Assembly (NCBI RefSeq): GCF_025847205.1
Contig: NZ_JAOYTH010000010.1
Coordinates: forward strand, 62,001-126,000
Length of the DNA stretch: 64,000 nt
From: Pararhizobium sp. YC-54
GTDB taxonomy: Bacteria > Pseudomonadota > Alphaproteobacteria > Rhizobiales > Rhizobiaceae
Reading direction: 5' to 3'
A program made the position numbers and the translations under genes. The notes below the pieces were generated by a model that was given only the letters and a program-made list of their open reading frames with translations, made no database searches and was not told where the DNA came from. How positions within the stretch are numbered: the stretch's first letter is position 1; each line of letters opens with the position of its first letter. This document shows positions 31,879 through 40,015 of this stretch, piece by piece.

Positions 31879-33681
31879 ATGCAGACCTCGGTGCCTTCGC
31901 CGGATGATCGGGTAGAGCGCCCCTGTCCGACCCACGCGGAGGTCAGGGCTCAGCTTGAGCGGATTCTTTCCAGCCGCGAGTTCCCCAGCGGTGGACGCCG
32001 GGCCGCCTTCCTGAAATATGTCACCGAGGAAGCCCTTGCAGGCCGGGCGCACCGTCTCAAGGCGTATTCGGTCGCCATCGAAGTATTCAACCGAAGCGCG
32101 GCCTTCTCTCAGGACGATCCCGTCGTTCGGATCGAGGCCGGACGTCTGCGTAGGGTCATCGAACGCTATTATCTCATTGCCGGCCAGGACGATCCGATCC
32201 GCATCGACATTCCAAAGGGCGGCTACGTGCCGACCTTTACCTGGAATGACACGCCGACAGAAGCGGCCGACGATGAGCCGAACGAAGACGTCGCCGGACG
32301 CCGGGCTTTCGCATGGCGGCGTCTCGGCTGGCCCGTGCTGGCCATGCTCGTGGCATTCGTCAGCGCGGGGCTTGGCTATTACGCGGGCGTTCTGACGGGG
32401 CCAGCCACCAGTCATTCCGTCGGGCAGGTTCCGCACGAGCCGACGCTCGTGATCGCACCCTTCGCGGACCTGGGCGATGGCCCGCAGGCTGCTCGCCATG
32501 CCGCCGGGCTGACCGAGGAGCTTCTCACCGCCCTTCCCCGCTTCAAGGAGATCACGGTCTTCGGTCGCCAGACATCGAAGGCACTGCCTCCCGGTGTCGA
32601 GGCATCGCAGGTGCGCGAGGGACTCGGCGCGCACTACCTTCTCGCTGGCGGGGTCCGTGTCGCGGGCGACAAGGTCCGCGTGACCGTGCGCCTCGTCGAT
32701 ACCTCCAACGGATCGATCCTGTGGTCCCAGGACTACGACGAGGTTTTGGACACACAGGAATTCTTCGCCATCCAGTCCGATGTTGCGAGCAAGGTGGCTA
32801 CGGCCATCGCCCAGCCTTATGGCATCATCGCGAAATCATTGGCGGCTAATCCGCCGCCGGACGATGTTGGGGTCCATGACTGCACGCTGCGTTTCTACGC
32901 CTACCGCGAGGAACTGACTCCGGAAGCGCACCTGATCGCGCGTGACTGCCTGCAGAGCGCGGTGGCACGTTTCCCCGCCTACGCGACGGCTTGGTCGATG
33001 CTCTCGATCATCCATCTCGACGAGGGCCGGTTTAAATTTAATCCGCAGAGTGACAAGGTTCCCGCGATGGAGCGCGCGCTCGGTTCGGCGCGGCGGGCGG
33101 TTTCGCTCGAACCCGACAACACACGCGCCCTGCAGGCGCTCATGACGGCTCTGGTCTTCAACGACGAGACGAAGGAGGCGTTCGAGGTCGGCGAGGAGGC
33201 GCTCGCCATCAACCCGAACGACACGGAGTTCCTCGCAGAGTTCGGAACGCGCGTCGCTTTCTCGGGGCAATGGAAGCGTGGCGCGGAACTGCTGGATCGT
33301 GCGATCAAGCTCAATCCGGGCGGAGGCGGATATTACTTCGGGGCGCGCGCCTTGATCGCCTGCATGCTCCAGGAGCATGAAAAGGCAGTGCGGCTGATCC
33401 GCAAAGCCGACCTGAAGAAATTTCCGCTCTTCCACGGCGTTGCGGCGGTCATCTACTCAGAGGCCGGGCTGCTCGCAGAGGCGAAGCGCGAGGGCGAGGT
33501 ATTCATGAAAATGCGCCCCGACTATCTTCCCAACATAGTGGCCGAAAACCGGAAGAGAAACTTGCCGCCGAAGGACAGCATGCGCATGATCGTAGCGCTT
33601 CGACGGGCCGGACTGCCAGTGCCAAGCGCAGCGGATGTCGAAGCTGAGTTCAGGATTTCTGCCGCCTCCGATGGCCCGTGA
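31879..33681 (+). CDS. Winged-helix-like / TolB-like / TPR regulator with membrane segment
   Basis: 600 residues with CAGGAG upstream of the ATG. The N-terminal domain (about 15-115) has VRAQLERILSSREFPSGGRR, FLKYVTEEALAGRAHRLKAY and DPVVRIEAGRLRRVIERYY, the pattern of adenylate cyclase-associated regulators of rhizobia. One membrane segment lies near 155-175 (WPVLAMLVAFVSAGLGYYAGV). A TolB-like FlgO-type domain follows (VIAPFADLGDG, then AGLTEELLTALPRFKEI and LLAGGVRVAGDKVRVTVRL). Several TPR-like helices fill residues 370-560. It may be a one-component membrane regulator; whether it binds the shared palindrome is an open question. Confidence 0.75.
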   Translation: MQTSVPSPDDRVERPCPTHAEVRAQLERILSSREFPSGGRRAAFLKYVTEEALAGRAHRLKAYSVAIEVFNRSAAFSQDDPVVRIEAGRLRRVIERYYLIAGQDDPIRIDIPKGGYVPTFTWNDTPTEAADDEPNEDVAGRRAFAWRRLGWPVLAMLVAFVSAGLGYYAGVLTGPATSHSVGQVPHEPTLVIAPFADLGDGPQAARHAAGLTEELLTALPRFKEITVFGRQTSKALPPGVEASQVREGLGAHYLLAGGVRVAGDKVRVTVRLVDTSNGSILWSQDYDEVLDTQEFFAIQSDVASKVATAIAQPYGIIAKSLAANPPPDDVGVHDCTLRFYAYREELTPEAHLIARDCLQSAVARFPAYATAWSMLSIIHLDEGRFKFNPQSDKVPAMERALGSARRAVSLEPDNTRALQALMTALVFNDETKEAFEVGEEALAINPNDTEFLAEFGTRVAFSGQWKRGAELLDRAIKLNPGGGGYYFGARALIACMLQEHEKAVRLIRKADLKKFPLFHGVAAVIYSEAGLLAEAKREGEVFMKMRPDYLPNIVAENRKRNLPPKDSMRMIVALRRAGLPVPSAADVEAEFRISAASDGP

Positions 33682-33686
33682 ACGCC

Positions 33687-33705
33687 GTATGCTACAGTAA
33701 CATAC
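33687..33705. promoter_or_regulatory. Shared palindrome, copy 4 (before the DUF1254 gene)
   Basis: GTATGCTAC-A-GTAACATAC has only one mismatch between its arms and is the best copy. It lies six bases after the regulator stop codon and 81 bases before the DUF1254 start. Confidence 0.55.
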
Positions 33706-33786
33706 ATTCCTTTTTCGACCGGATCCGTCACTCTCCCGGCGTCTAAGCATGCCTGACGGCACGCTGCGAACCGAAAGGAACTTCAC

Positions 33787-35229
33787 ATGCTTACGAAACG
33801 CGACCTGCTCCGCTCCGCTGCGATGGCTGCACTCGCCGCCACCACGGCGAAGTCCACCCCGGCGAGTGCGCAGACCAAAGCCGAGTGGCCCAGCCTGCTG
33901 GAGGCCAAGGACATCGCCGAAGAGGGCTTCATCTACGGCCTGCCGCTCGTGATGAATTATGCGGTCATGCAGGAGTATGCCGTCGACAGGAATTCGGGGC
34001 AGTTCAAGGCACCGTTCAACGAAATTTACAACATGCACCATGTCTCCACCCCGGCGGACACGGCAATCATCACGCCGAACAGCGATACCCCTTACTCGAT
34101 CCTCTGGCTGGATTTGCGCGCGGAACCGATGGTGATCTCGGTGCCGACGGTCGAAAAAGACCGCTACTACTCGGTCCAGCTGATCGACGGCAATACCTAC
34201 AATTTCGGCTACATAGGCACGCGCGCCACGGGGACCGAGCCGGGCGACTATCTGGTGGTCGGCCCCGACTGGAAAGGTGAAACGCCGAGCGGGATCAAGA
34301 AGATCTTCCGATCGACGACGCCGTTCACGTTCGCGGCTTTCCGCACCCAACTCTTCAACCCCGACGACATGCCGAACGTCGAGAAAATTCAGGCCGGCTA
34401 CAAGGCGTACGCGCTTTCTGCCTTCCTGAAACAAGCCGCCCCATCCGCTGCACCGAAGATCGAGTTTCTCCCTGCCACCACTGCCGGGATCAAGGATAAT
34501 TTCTTCCAATATCTCGACGCTGCCCTGCAATTCGTCCCTGAGACGCCAAGGGACAAGGCTGTTCGCGCGAAACTTGCGAAGCTTGGCATCGGTCCCGGCA
34601 AGACTTTCGATGTCAAGGAACTATCGCTCGAACACAAAGCCGAAATCCTCGTGGCCATGAAGCAGGGTGACGACAAGGTCGACAAATGGCTGACCAGCGG
34701 AAACAAAGACATCAACGGCTGGAATATCGGCTCGTTCTTTGGCGACGAGGCCTTCTTCAACGGCGATTGGTTGATGCGGGCAGGCGCCGCCAAGGGCGGT
34801 CTCTATGGCAACGATGCCGTAGAAGCCATGTATCCCTATACCCGGAAGGACGCGACCGGTGAGTTGCTCGACGGCAGCAGGCACAAGTACACCATCACCT
34901 TCGCGCCCGGCCAGTTGCCGCCAGTGAATGCGTTCTGGTCCGTTACGATGTATGACGGCAAGAGCCAGTTCTTGGTCAAGAACCCGATCAATCGTTACCT
35001 CATCAACTCGCCGATGTTGCCAGCGATGAAAAAGGACGCGGACGGCTCGCTGACGCTGTACATTCAAAAAGACAGCCCCGGTTCGGACAAGGAAGCAAAT
35101 TGGCTTCCCGCCCCGGATGACAAAATCTATCTCGTGATGCGCCTGTATTGGCCGAAGCCTACACCGCCTTCGATTCTGCCGGCGGGCGAAGGGACATGGC
35201 AGCCGCCTGGTGTGAAACGGGTGTCATAA
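33787..35229 (+). CDS. DUF1254/DUF1214 exported protein
   Basis: 480 residues, AAAGGAA before the ATG. The signal peptide (TKRDLLRSAAMAALAATTA) is Tat-like, but with KR in place of RR. DUF1254 covers about residues 60-190 (VMQEYAVDRNSGQFKAPFNE, then ITPNSDTPYSILWLDLRAEP) and DUF1214 the last 110 (PPVNAFWSVTMYDGKSQFLV, then IQKDSPGSDKEANWLPAPDD and MRLYWPKP). Both domains are widespread, usually together, in exported proteins of unknown function. It opens a four-gene set with DUF3604, PpiC and HupE/UreJ genes and has the shared palindrome in its promoter. Confidence 0.88.
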   Translation: MLTKRDLLRSAAMAALAATTAKSTPASAQTKAEWPSLLEAKDIAEEGFIYGLPLVMNYAVMQEYAVDRNSGQFKAPFNEIYNMHHVSTPADTAIITPNSDTPYSILWLDLRAEPMVISVPTVEKDRYYSVQLIDGNTYNFGYIGTRATGTEPGDYLVVGPDWKGETPSGIKKIFRSTTPFTFAAFRTQLFNPDDMPNVEKIQAGYKAYALSAFLKQAAPSAAPKIEFLPATTAGIKDNFFQYLDAALQFVPETPRDKAVRAKLAKLGIGPGKTFDVKELSLEHKAEILVAMKQGDDKVDKWLTSGNKDINGWNIGSFFGDEAFFNGDWLMRAGAAKGGLYGNDAVEAMYPYTRKDATGELLDGSRHKYTITFAPGQLPPVNAFWSVTMYDGKSQFLVKNPINRYLINSPMLPAMKKDADGSLTLYIQKDSPGSDKEANWLPAPDDKIYLVMRLYWPKPTPPSILPAGEGTWQPPGVKRVS

Positions 35230-35320
35230 AGGGCGCGGGTATTCCTCATTTCCTGTGCAAGGTTGCCGCGACACGTCGCTTTTTCAGATCCCATTCAGCC
35301 ATGTGCAAAGGATGTTCAAG

Positions 35321-37522
35321 ATGCGCCTGATAAACACAAGACTGCTGCTTTCTTCGTCGGCCCTCGTCCTTGCCGCGACGTCGGCCGCTGCCCAGGAGCG
35401 ACACGCTTATTTCGGCCAGACGCACCAGCACACGAGCTGGTCGATGGATGCCTATATCATCGGCAACACCGTGACGGGACCTGCGGAGGCCTATCAGTAT
35501 TCGATGGGGCAGGTGATCAAGCACCCCGCCGGGTTCGATGTGCAGATCAAGACTCCCCTCGACTTCCAGGGCGTGACCGATCACTCGGAGTACGTCGGCG
35601 TCATCCGGTTGGCCAACGATCCGACATCGGCGCTTAGCAAGCTTCCCATTGCTGAAAAGCTGAAAGTTACCAAGGACAATCCGGCGGTTAAAATCTTTCA
35701 GTGGCTTGCCGGAAGCATCGCCAGCCGCAAGGCGGTCCCCGAACTTGTCGATCCGAAGATGGCCGGAACTGTCTGGCAGGAGAACACGGCTATTGCGGAC
35801 AAGTATTACAAGCCAGGCCAGTTCACGACATTCTGCTCTTATGAGTGGACGTCGATGCCGAACAGCCAGAACATGCATCGCAACGTGTTCTTCAAGGACT
35901 GCTCGAAGCTTCCCCAAGCTCCGTTCTCCGCGATGGACTCCGACCATCCGGAAGACCTCTGGACCTGGATGGACGGGCAGCGGAAAGCCGGAAACGAACT
36001 GCTCGCCATTTCGCACAACGCCAACCTCTCGAACGGCATCATGTTTCCGGTCGACGTTGACAGCAAGGGCAATCCGCTCGATGCCGTCTGGGCGCAGCAG
36101 CGCATGACCAACGAGCCGCTGAACGAGATCAAACAGGTCAAGGGCGTATCCGAAACCCATCCCGACCTGTCGCCGAACGACGAGTTCGCCAACTACGAGA
36201 TCATGAACTACCTCATCGGTCTCAACAACAGCTCCTCGAAGCTGCATGGAAGCTACGCCCGCGAGGCCTATGAGAACGGTTTGGCGATGCAGGCGACGCG
36301 CGGATACAACCCGTACAAGTTCGGCGTCGTCGGAGCCGGAGACTCGCACAACACCGTTACCGCATACTCGCAATCGAACTTCTTCGGCGCGCACGGACTG
36401 GTCGACGCCACTCCCAAGGATCGCCTCGCGGGAAAGGTCGAAGCAGGGATGGACATCCTGAAGACGGGAACATCGGGCCTGACCGTCGTCTGGGCCGAGG
36501 AAAACACACGCGAGTCTATCTTTGCCGCCATGCAGCGCAAGGAAGTCTACGGCACCAGCGGTGTGCGCATCCAGGCGCGCATGTTCGGCGGCTGGGACTA
36601 TGACCAGGGCCTGCTGGCCAACGCAGACTGGGCGAAGACCGCCTATGCTAGCGGCGTGCCGATGGGCGGCGACCTCGCCCCAGCCGACGACAAGGTTCCC
36701 TCCTTCGTCGTCGATGCGGTGAAGGACCCGGCCGACGGCAACCTCGACCGCATCCAGATCGTCAAGGGTTGGACCAAGCAGGGCCAGGTGTTCGAGAAGG
36801 TCTACGACGTGGCATGGTCCGGTGACCGCAGGCCCGACCCGGCCACGGGCAAGTTGCCTCCCGTCGGCAACACGGTCGACATCAGCAAGGCGACCTATAC
36901 GAACGACATCGGCTCCGTCGAGCTGAAGGCGGTCTGGACCGACCCGGAATTCGATCCCAGCCTGCACGCCTTCTACTATTCCCGCGTCCTGCAAATCCCG
37001 ACGCCGCGGTGGAGCACCTATGATGCAGCCAAGCTCGGCGTGCTGCCGCCGAGCAACGCTCCCGCAACGGTGCAGGAACGCGCCTGGACGACGCCGATTT
37101 GGTACACGCCGACGCCTGCGGCCATCGCAAAGGGGGAGCGCGGCCTGACCGTCGCCGATCTGACTAAGACGGGATCGACCGCGCTGACCGATGACCAGCT
37201 CAAGCAGCTTGCGGTCGGCAAGATATTCAAGGTGCGCAACACCGTCACCAACGAGAACTTCGACGTCATCTTCCGGGAAGACGGCCAGCGTGTGGTGACA
37301 CAGGCCAACCACGCAGCGCCTAGTGCGGACGATCTATTGCAGGTCATGCATCCGGGCACGTCGGGATCGGTAGCATACGAGATCAAGGACGGCCACATCG
37401 TCACGACCATCGGCGGCACGGCGTTCGAGCTGACTGTCTATAAGTCAGGCGACAAATACATTGGCGCCCGCAGCAACGAGTTCGGCTACGCCAATTACGA
37501 AGTCGTCTCGGTCGCGCAGTAG
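35321..37522 (+). CDS. DUF3604 exported PHP-like predicted metallohydrolase
   Basis: 733 residues from the ATG at 35321, nine bases after AAAGGA (ATG at 35312 is an alternative). A Sec signal peptide (LLLSSSALVLAATSAAAQ) precedes the DUF3604 domain. Likely metal ligands are visible in order: FGQTHQHTSWSMD (HXH), DFQGVTDHSEYVGV, AISHNANLSNG and VGAGDSHNTVTAYS. They resemble the PHP phosphoesterase set. The C-terminal part contains TPIWYTP and a distinct small domain. The substrate is unknown. It lies 91 bases after the DUF1254 gene. Confidence 0.87.
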   Translation: MRLINTRLLLSSSALVLAATSAAAQERHAYFGQTHQHTSWSMDAYIIGNTVTGPAEAYQYSMGQVIKHPAGFDVQIKTPLDFQGVTDHSEYVGVIRLANDPTSALSKLPIAEKLKVTKDNPAVKIFQWLAGSIASRKAVPELVDPKMAGTVWQENTAIADKYYKPGQFTTFCSYEWTSMPNSQNMHRNVFFKDCSKLPQAPFSAMDSDHPEDLWTWMDGQRKAGNELLAISHNANLSNGIMFPVDVDSKGNPLDAVWAQQRMTNEPLNEIKQVKGVSETHPDLSPNDEFANYEIMNYLIGLNNSSSKLHGSYAREAYENGLAMQATRGYNPYKFGVVGAGDSHNTVTAYSQSNFFGAHGLVDATPKDRLAGKVEAGMDILKTGTSGLTVVWAEENTRESIFAAMQRKEVYGTSGVRIQARMFGGWDYDQGLLANADWAKTAYASGVPMGGDLAPADDKVPSFVVDAVKDPADGNLDRIQIVKGWTKQGQVFEKVYDVAWSGDRRPDPATGKLPPVGNTVDISKATYTNDIGSVELKAVWTDPEFDPSLHAFYYSRVLQIPTPRWSTYDAAKLGVLPPSNAPATVQERAWTTPIWYTPTPAAIAKGERGLTVADLTKTGSTALTDDQLKQLAVGKIFKVRNTVTNENFDVIFREDGQRVVTQANHAAPSADDLLQVMHPGTSGSVAYEIKDGHIVTTIGGTAFELTVYKSGDKYIGARSNEFGYANYEVVSVAQ

Positions 37523-37545
37523 CGGCGGTGAACAAGGTGACGTCA

Positions 37546-38514
37546 ATGAAAGTGTTTCCGATCTCCCCCGAACCCTCAAAAGATGTCGAACGCGAAAAGG
37601 CCGCCGGGTGGCGACGCCTCCTGCGGGAGCCGCTGGTTCACTTCCTCGTCGTCGGAGCCGCCCTGTTCGGCGGCTACCACTCCCTCAACCCGATACCGGA
37701 GGGATCTGTCGACGGGAAGGAAATCGTTCTAACGAAGGACGACGTCCGGCAGCTTGCGATAAGCTGGCTGGCGCAGGGACGGTCGGCTCCGACCGTCGAG
37801 CAGGTCGAAGCTTTGGTCGATCAGAAGGTGACGCAGGAGATCCTGTTCCGTGAGGCCATCAATCTCGGCCTCGACCGTGACGACGAGGTGGTCAAGCGCA
37901 GGCTGGCCCAAAAGATGGACTTTCTCGCGGCCGACGTGGCCGCACTGCAGGAGCCCACATCCGCACAGTTGCAGACATGGTTCGAAGCGAATGCGGCGAG
38001 CTTCGCCCTTCCTGGCCATGCCAGCTTCCGCCATCTGTACTTCTCGTCGGACAGGCATGGGACGACAACGCGCGACGCGGCTGCTGCGGCCCTCACTCTC
38101 GTCGCCGGAAAGTCACCGGATGAAGTCGGAACGGTCGGCGATCCCTTCATGTTCCAGAACCATTACGGCGACGCCACGCCAGACCAGATGGCGAAGGAGT
38201 TCGGTCCGGATTTCTCCAAGGCGCTGTTCCAGCTCACGCCGGGCAAGTGGCAAGGACCGGTCCAGTCCGGATATGGATGGCATCTGGTCTGGATCGACGC
38301 CATCGAAACGGGGCGCGTTCCCACATTTGCCGAGGTCGAACCGAACATCAAGGCTGGATGGATCGACGAGCAGTACCGGACCATCAAGGCGTCGGCGCTG
38401 GAGGAAATGCGCGCGCAGTATTCGATCGTCGTTCCTGACATCGAGGCGGGCGATCTGGAAGGCCTCCAGGTACCACCCGGAACCAACAGCGAGTTCGAGG
38501 TGTCGGCGCAATGA
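37546..38514 (+). CDS. Membrane-anchored PpiC-type peptidyl-prolyl isomerase
   Basis: 322 residues from the ATG at 37546 (GTG at 37528 is an alternative). A short cytoplasmic part and one membrane segment (PLVHFLVVGAALFGGYHSL) anchor the protein. A SurA-like N-terminal helical region follows (EQVEALVDQKVTQEILFREA), then a parvulin domain ending FSKALFQLTPGKWQGPVQSG and YGWHLVWIDAIETGRVP. The parvulin active-site histidines are only partly kept. It probably helps fold its exported neighbours. It overlaps the next gene by ATGA. Confidence 0.82.
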   Translation: MKVFPISPEPSKDVEREKAAGWRRLLREPLVHFLVVGAALFGGYHSLNPIPEGSVDGKEIVLTKDDVRQLAISWLAQGRSAPTVEQVEALVDQKVTQEILFREAINLGLDRDDEVVKRRLAQKMDFLAADVAALQEPTSAQLQTWFEANAASFALPGHASFRHLYFSSDRHGTTTRDAAAAALTLVAGKSPDEVGTVGDPFMFQNHYGDATPDQMAKEFGPDFSKALFQLTPGKWQGPVQSGYGWHLVWIDAIETGRVPTFAEVEPNIKAGWIDEQYRTIKASALEEMRAQYSIVVPDIEAGDLEGLQVPPGTNSEFEVSAQ

Positions 38515-39533
38515 GCGGCCTTCTGTCCCCTGCGTTGCTACTGCGGCTGCTTTTCGCCGTCGCGGTGAGCGTGTTCGTGTTGACGGCGACGGCGTTCGCG
38601 CACGAGATCCGCCCCGCCTACCTGCAGATCGATCAGACTGGGGCGACCCGATACAAGGTCGTCTGGCGAACGCCCGTCCTTTCGGGCATGCGCCTTCCAG
38701 TGATGCTTCGGTTTCCGGATTCCGTCCGCACGTTAACGGGGCCTGTGGAACGCGAGGTTCCGGACTCGCGCATCGAAACCCGTGTTGTCGAGACATCAAA
38801 CGGCACACTCGCTGGCGAACGCTTGGAGTTCGTCGGGCTTCAGGCGACGATCACCGACGTGCTGGTGCGGGTGCATCTGCTGGACGGCTCCGTGTCGACG
38901 ACAATGGTGCGTCCCTCCCAGCCGTGGATCGATGTCGCATCCCGGCCGGACAGTCTGGAAGTCGCCAAAACCTTCATCCATCACGGTATGGAACACATCC
39001 TGTTCGGCTACGACCATTTGCTCTTCGTTCTGGCGCTCATCTTCATCGCCCGCGACTGGCGCGCGCTGCTGTGGACCGTCACCGCCTTTACTGCCGCGCA
39101 TTCGATCACGCTGACGCTTGCGACCCTCGGGTTCGTGCATGTACCCGGCCCTCCTGTCGAGGCGGCCATCGCCTTCAGCATCCTGCTTCTTGCCTGCGAG
39201 ATCATCCGGATCCAGAACGGACGGCAGAGCCTCACGGCGCAGCGGCCGTGGCTGGTCGCGTTCGCATTCGGGCTGCTGCACGGACTTGGTTTCGCGGGCG
39301 CGTTGGCAGGCCTGACGCTGCCCCAGAGCGACATCCCGTTGGCGCTGCTGTTCTTCAACGTCGGCGTCGAGGTCGGGCAGTTGATGTTCATCGCGGTGGT
39401 GATCGCGATTGTCGGACTTGCAAGACTGGTGCGGTACCCACCGTCCGTCGGCCGGAGGGCGTTCGTGACGGCTACGTACCTGATCGGGACCATGGCGTCG
39501 TTCTGGTGCGTCGAGCGGCTGGCGGCGTTCTAG
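38511..39533 (+). CDS. HupE/UreJ family membrane protein
   Basis: 340 residues. A signal peptide and a beta-rich exported domain (HEIRPAYLQIDQTGATRYKV) occupy the first 150 residues. The membrane part has the HupE/UreJ_2 hallmarks: FIHHGMEHILFGYDHLLFVL, AHSITLTLATLGF and FGLLHGLGFAGAL. The histidines in HGMEH...GYDH and AHS suggest metal binding or transport; nickel and cobalt are the substrates of better known HupE proteins. Start overlaps the PpiC stop codon, so the two are translationally coupled. Confidence 0.87.
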   Translation: MSGLLSPALLLRLLFAVAVSVFVLTATAFAHEIRPAYLQIDQTGATRYKVVWRTPVLSGMRLPVMLRFPDSVRTLTGPVEREVPDSRIETRVVETSNGTLAGERLEFVGLQATITDVLVRVHLLDGSVSTTMVRPSQPWIDVASRPDSLEVAKTFIHHGMEHILFGYDHLLFVLALIFIARDWRALLWTVTAFTAAHSITLTLATLGFVHVPGPPVEAAIAFSILLLACEIIRIQNGRQSLTAQRPWLVAFAFGLLHGLGFAGALAGLTLPQSDIPLALLFFNVGVEVGQLMFIAVVIAIVGLARLVRYPPSVGRRAFVTATYLIGTMASFWCVERLAAF

Positions 39534-40015
39534 GTGCTGCGCCGTGCTGAGCGTCAAGCGAGGAAGGTGTAGGTGAAGGAGCAGGGTCGGCTCCACCGGC
39601 GGGCAGGGTTTGCCGAGTTAGGCGTCAACACGACGTCGGTCACCGTCGAGGAGAAGAAAGGCAAACTGGGCGTCGCCACGGCTCCGCATGGATCCAGCGG
39701 TCGCGCTATCTCGTGGCATCTTGGATAACCAGCAGACACATCTCAAAGGATATGACGGATGCCCAAGTCTGGCGTCGGGTGGCCAAAGACGATTAAAATA
39801 ACAGATCGACGACGGTGCCGGAAAACAGAGTCCCATATGATTCCTGGAAATCCGTGTGAAGGGAGCTAGATCAAAGTGCGATTTTGGCGCGAATATTGCA
39901 ATTAACCGCACCGCCTGCCGCCTCTAGATAACGACCGATAATGTTGGCTTATCGGTCGTTAGCCATGGACGGTGAGCCTGTTCTGGCACCATCGGCCTTC
40001 CCGCTATCTGGTTCC
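39534..40015. other. Intergenic region between convergent genes, no gene seen
   Basis: 482 bases with no supported gene. Its one clear feature is the inverted repeat at 39929-39961, described separately. Short frames at 39554-39911 have no ribosome binding sites or domains. Confidence 0.5.
39929..39961. promoter_or_regulatory. Perfect 13-base inverted repeat
   Basis: TAACGACCGATAA (39929-39941) and TTATCGGTCGTTA (39949-39961) are perfect complements separated by TGTTGGC. There is no T-run on either side, so it is unlike a rho-independent terminator. It may be a protein-binding palindrome or a recombination site, since it lies near the junction with the repABC backbone. Confidence 0.4.

Noticed and set aside
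35246..37312. A 688-codon open frame on the minus strand opposite the DUF3604 gene
   Set aside because: It is antisense to a clearly conserved gene with signal peptide and metal motifs; its own translation is rich in Arg, His, Asp and Val without any domain. High G+C codon bias creates such long shadows.
39929..39961. Inverted repeat considered as a rho-independent terminator
   Set aside because: No T-run follows on either strand and the arms are AT-rich; kept as an unexplained palindrome.
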